Assembly: GCA_963556195.1 (NCBI GenBank)
Contig: CAUVYP010000244.1
Coordinates: 2,356,001-2,420,000 of the forward strand
Direction: 5' to 3'
Source of the DNA: Sepiola atlantica
Lineage: Eukaryota > Mollusca > Cephalopoda > Sepiida > Sepiolidae
Length of the DNA stretch: 64,000 nt
The notes below the pieces were generated by a model that was not told where the DNA came from, did not search any database, and saw only the letters and a list, made by a program, of their open reading frames with translations. Position 1 is the first letter of the stretch; each line of letters opens with the position of its first letter. A program made the translations under genes and the position numbers. Positions 61,752-64,000 of this stretch are shown here, one piece after another.

Positions 61752-64000
61752 TTAGCGCGTTTTAAAGTTGATATCGCTTTTGTTTATAACTTCCACATTT
61801 ATTCGAATTGTGCCACGAAACTTTGCAGACAGTCTCGAATAGGCCTTTTCTACTGATGTACCAAGTTTCAGAAGTGCAGCTCTTGTACTGCCGGAGATAT
61901 GTCGATACAAACTGAATACGCAAAAAAACAACAAAATTTAGCGCGTTTTAAAGTTGATATCGCTTTTGTTTATAACTTCCACATTTATTCGAATTGTGCA
62001 ACGAAACTTTGCAGACAGTCTCGAATAGGCCTCCTCTACTGAAGTACCAAGTTTCAGAAGTGCAGCTCTTGTACTGCCGGAGATATGTCGATACAAACTG
62101 AATACGCAAATCATCAACAAAATTTAGCGCGTTTTAATGTTGATATCGCTTTTGTTTATAACTTCCACATTTATTCGAATTGTGCAACGAAACTTTGCAG
62201 ACAGTCTCGAATAGGCCTTTTCTACTGAAGTACCAAGTTTCAGAAGTGCAGCTCTTGTACTGCCGGAGATATGTCGATACAAACTGAATACGCAAAACAT
62301 CAACAAAATTTAGCGCGTTTTAAAGTTGATATCGCTTTTGTTTATAACTTCCACATTTATTCGAATTGTGCCACGAAACTTTGCAGACAGTCGCGGAAAC
62401 ACATGTTCTACTGAAGTACCAAGTTTCAGAAGTGCAGCTCTTGTACTGCCGGAGATATGTCGATACAAACTGAATACGCAAAACATCAACAAAATTTAGT
62501 GCGTTTTAAAGTTGATATCGCTTTTGTTTATAACTTCCACATTTATTCGAATTGGGCAACGAAACTTTGCAGACACTCTCGAATAGGCTTTTTCTACTGA
62601 AGCACCAAGTGTCAGAAGTGCAGCTCTTGTACTGCCGGAGATATGTCGATACAAACTGAATACGCAAAACATCAACAAAATTTAGCGCGTTTTAAAGTTG
62701 ATATCGCTTTTGTTTATAACTTCCACATTTATTCGAATTGTGCAACGAAACTTTGCAGACAGTCTCGAATAGGCCTTTTCTACTTAAGTACTAAGTTTCA
62801 GAAGTGCAGCTCTTGTACTACCGGAGATATGTCGATACAAACTGAATACGCAAAAAACCAACAAAATTTAGCGCGTTTTAAAGTTGATATCGCTTTTGTT
62901 TATAACTTCCACATTTATTCGAATTGTGCAACGAAACTTTGCAGACAGTCTCGAATAGGCCTCCTCTACTGAAGTACCAAGTTTCAGAAGTGCAGCTCTT
63001 GTACTGCCGGAGATATGTCGATACAAACTGAATACGCAAATCATCAACAAAATTTAGCGCGTTTTAATGTTGATATCGCTTTTGTTTATAACTTCCACAT
63101 TTATTCGAATTGTGCAACGAAACTTTGCAGACAGTCTCAAATAGGCCTTTTCTACTGAAGTACCAAGTTTCAAAAGTGCAGCTCTTGTACTGCCGGAGAT
63201 ATGTCGATACAAACTGAATACGTAAAACATCAACAAAATTTAGCGCGTTTTAAAGTTGATATCGCTTTTGTTTATAACTTCCACATTTATTCGAATTGTG
63301 CAACTAAACTTTGCAGACAGTCTCGAATAGGCCTCCTCTACTGGAGTACCACGTTTCAGAAGTGCAGCTTTTGTACTGCCGGAGATATCTCGATACAAAC
63401 TGAATACGCAAAACATCAACAAAATTTAGCGCGTTTTAAAGTTTATATCGCTTTTGTTTATAACTTTCACATTTATTCGAATTGTGCCACGAAACTTTGC
63501 AGACAGTCGCGAAGACACATTTTCTACTGAAGTACCAAGTTTCAGAACGGCAGCTCTTGTACTGCCGGAGATATGTCGATACAAACTGAATACGCAAAAC
63601 ATCAACACAATTTAGCGCGTTTTAAAGTTGATATCGCTTTTGTTTATAACTTCCACATTTATTCGAATTGTGCAACGAAACTTTGCAGACAGTCTCAAAT
63701 AGGCCTTTTCTACTGAAGCAGCAAGTTTCAGAAGTGCAGCTGTTGTACTGCCGGAGATATGTCGATACAAACTGAATACGCAAAACATCAACAAAATTTA
63801 GCGCGTTTTAAAGTTGATATCGCTTTTGTTTATAACCTCCACATTTATTCGAATTGTGCAACGAAACTTTGCAGACAGTCGCGGAGACACATTTTCTACT
63901 GAAGTACCAAGTTTCAGAAGTGCAGCTCTTGTACTGCCGGAGATATGTCGATACAAACTGAATACGCAAAACATCAACAAAATTTAGCGCGTTTTAAAGT
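61752..64000 (+). repeat. F-anchored higher-order unit, at least 12 monomers, cut by window edge
   Basis: Order is F E R H T L E Y P S C N, then the window ends. So far it contains every monomer of the reconstructed 21-monomer order. Monomers 59706-60263 and 63240-63797 are 19-monomer-spaced copies sharing taccacg, gcagcttttg, gtttatatc and gcagctgttg. The remaining order predicted beyond the edge is K B M E V T J D G. Confidence 0.83.

Larger units (their letters stand above)
1..64000 (+). repeat. 186 bp satellite array, 343 complete head-to-tail monomers
   Basis: The same 186 bp unit recurs from the first to the last base. Using the tta of tttagcgcg as unit start, starts fall at 181, 367, 553 and so on to 63984. 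The spacing is exactly 186 except at ten monomers with 1-2 bp indels (net +5 bp), and 343 x 186 + 5 accounts for the interval exactly. Every monomer has the same orientation. Monomers differ mostly by substitutions at a limited set of diagnostic sites. Consensus GC is about 38% (70/186). Arrays of this period and homogeneity are known as eukaryotic centromeric or pericentromeric satellites; that location is inference, as no flanking single-copy DNA is present. I do not recognise the monomer as a named family. No gene, RNA gene or mobile element interrupts it. Confidence 0.99.

Noticed and set aside
181..63983. Hundreds of 60-codon minus-strand open frames as a tandem gene family
   Set aside because: They lie one per monomer, start at a non-ATG codon in the longest form, vary mostly by amino-acid-changing substitutions, are broken by a stop in all L monomers and by frameshifts in the indel monomers, and have no homology I recognise. 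The satellite period explains them.
1..64000. CRISPR array
   Set aside because: Repeats are 186 bp and directly contiguous, with no unique spacers between them and no cas-like gene.
1..64000. Inserted transposable element or unique DNA inside the array
   Set aside because: The 186 bp grid accounts for every base with only ten 1-2 bp indel monomers, so there is no room for an insertion.
1..64000. Half-monomer (93 bp) ancestral duplication
   Set aside because: Comparing the two halves of the monomer in direct and inverted orientation by eye shows only short matches, such as gttgat against atcaac, not a shared ancestor.
1..64000. Bacterial or phage origin, or a repeat-containing surface protein gene
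   Set aside because: No continuous frame crosses the array on either strand (stops recur in nearly every monomer), there are no genes, and the nested HOR structure is typical of eukaryotic satellites.

Overview
The whole 64 kb window is one uninterrupted head-to-tail satellite DNA array with a 186 bp monomer. I count 343 complete monomers (positions 181-63983), plus 180 bp of a monomer at the left edge and 17 bp at the right edge. All are on the same strand. I found no inversion, no transposable-element insertion, no RNA gene and no credible protein-coding gene. Long single-period arrays with higher-order repeats (HORs) are typical of eukaryotic centromeric or pericentromeric heterochromatin. 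I cannot name the species. The monomer is about 38% GC, and CpG is not depleted (9 per consensus monomer against about 6.6 expected), which fits a genome without heavy CpG methylation or a recently homogenised array. I do not recognise the monomer as a named satellite family.

Monomers differ by a few percent and fall into two classes. The difference sits in one 12 bp block at monomer positions 85-96: class A has tcgaataggcct, class B has gcggagacacat. Smaller diagnostic changes split these into recurring subtypes, labelled here with letters. F has seven A's in the right linker. E has aaatcatc and ggcctcctc. R has gtacaaag and usually ctgcggg. H has gcggaaacac. T has gcaccaagtgtc. L has tacttaagtac. 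Y has ctcaaatagg. P has tactggagtacc. S has gcgaagacac. C has gaagcagcaag. N is plain class B. K has accagg. B has class B with acatg plus gtgtc. M has class B with tttcac and ctaccgg. V has acatg plus tttcaaaag. J has class A with linker aaaaaacc. D has class A with tttcac. G has ttcccc plus accaagg.

Layout: 1-4832 is irregular, with many private mutations. 4833-9296 holds 8-mer and 7-mer HOR copies. 9297-12086 is mixed and ends in a displaced copy of 3717-5576. 12087-16550 holds 9-, 7- and 8-monomer versions of one unit. 16737-21200 is a pair of 13-mer-spaced blocks. 21387-26410 holds 6-, 8-, 8- and 5-monomer versions of another unit. 26896-39543 is a nearly perfect tandem duplication of a 34-monomer (6324 bp) block. 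39803-64000 is a series of F-anchored units of 19, 19, 18, 9, 9, 18, 9, 17 and at least 12 monomers, all readable as internal deletions of a reconstructed 21-monomer unit.

Where a unit changes length I repeatedly find a chimeric monomer that starts as one subtype and ends as another, in register. This is the footprint expected of unequal crossing-over (or an equivalent homologous exchange). There are no genes to work together; the content of interest is the nested repeat architecture and its history.
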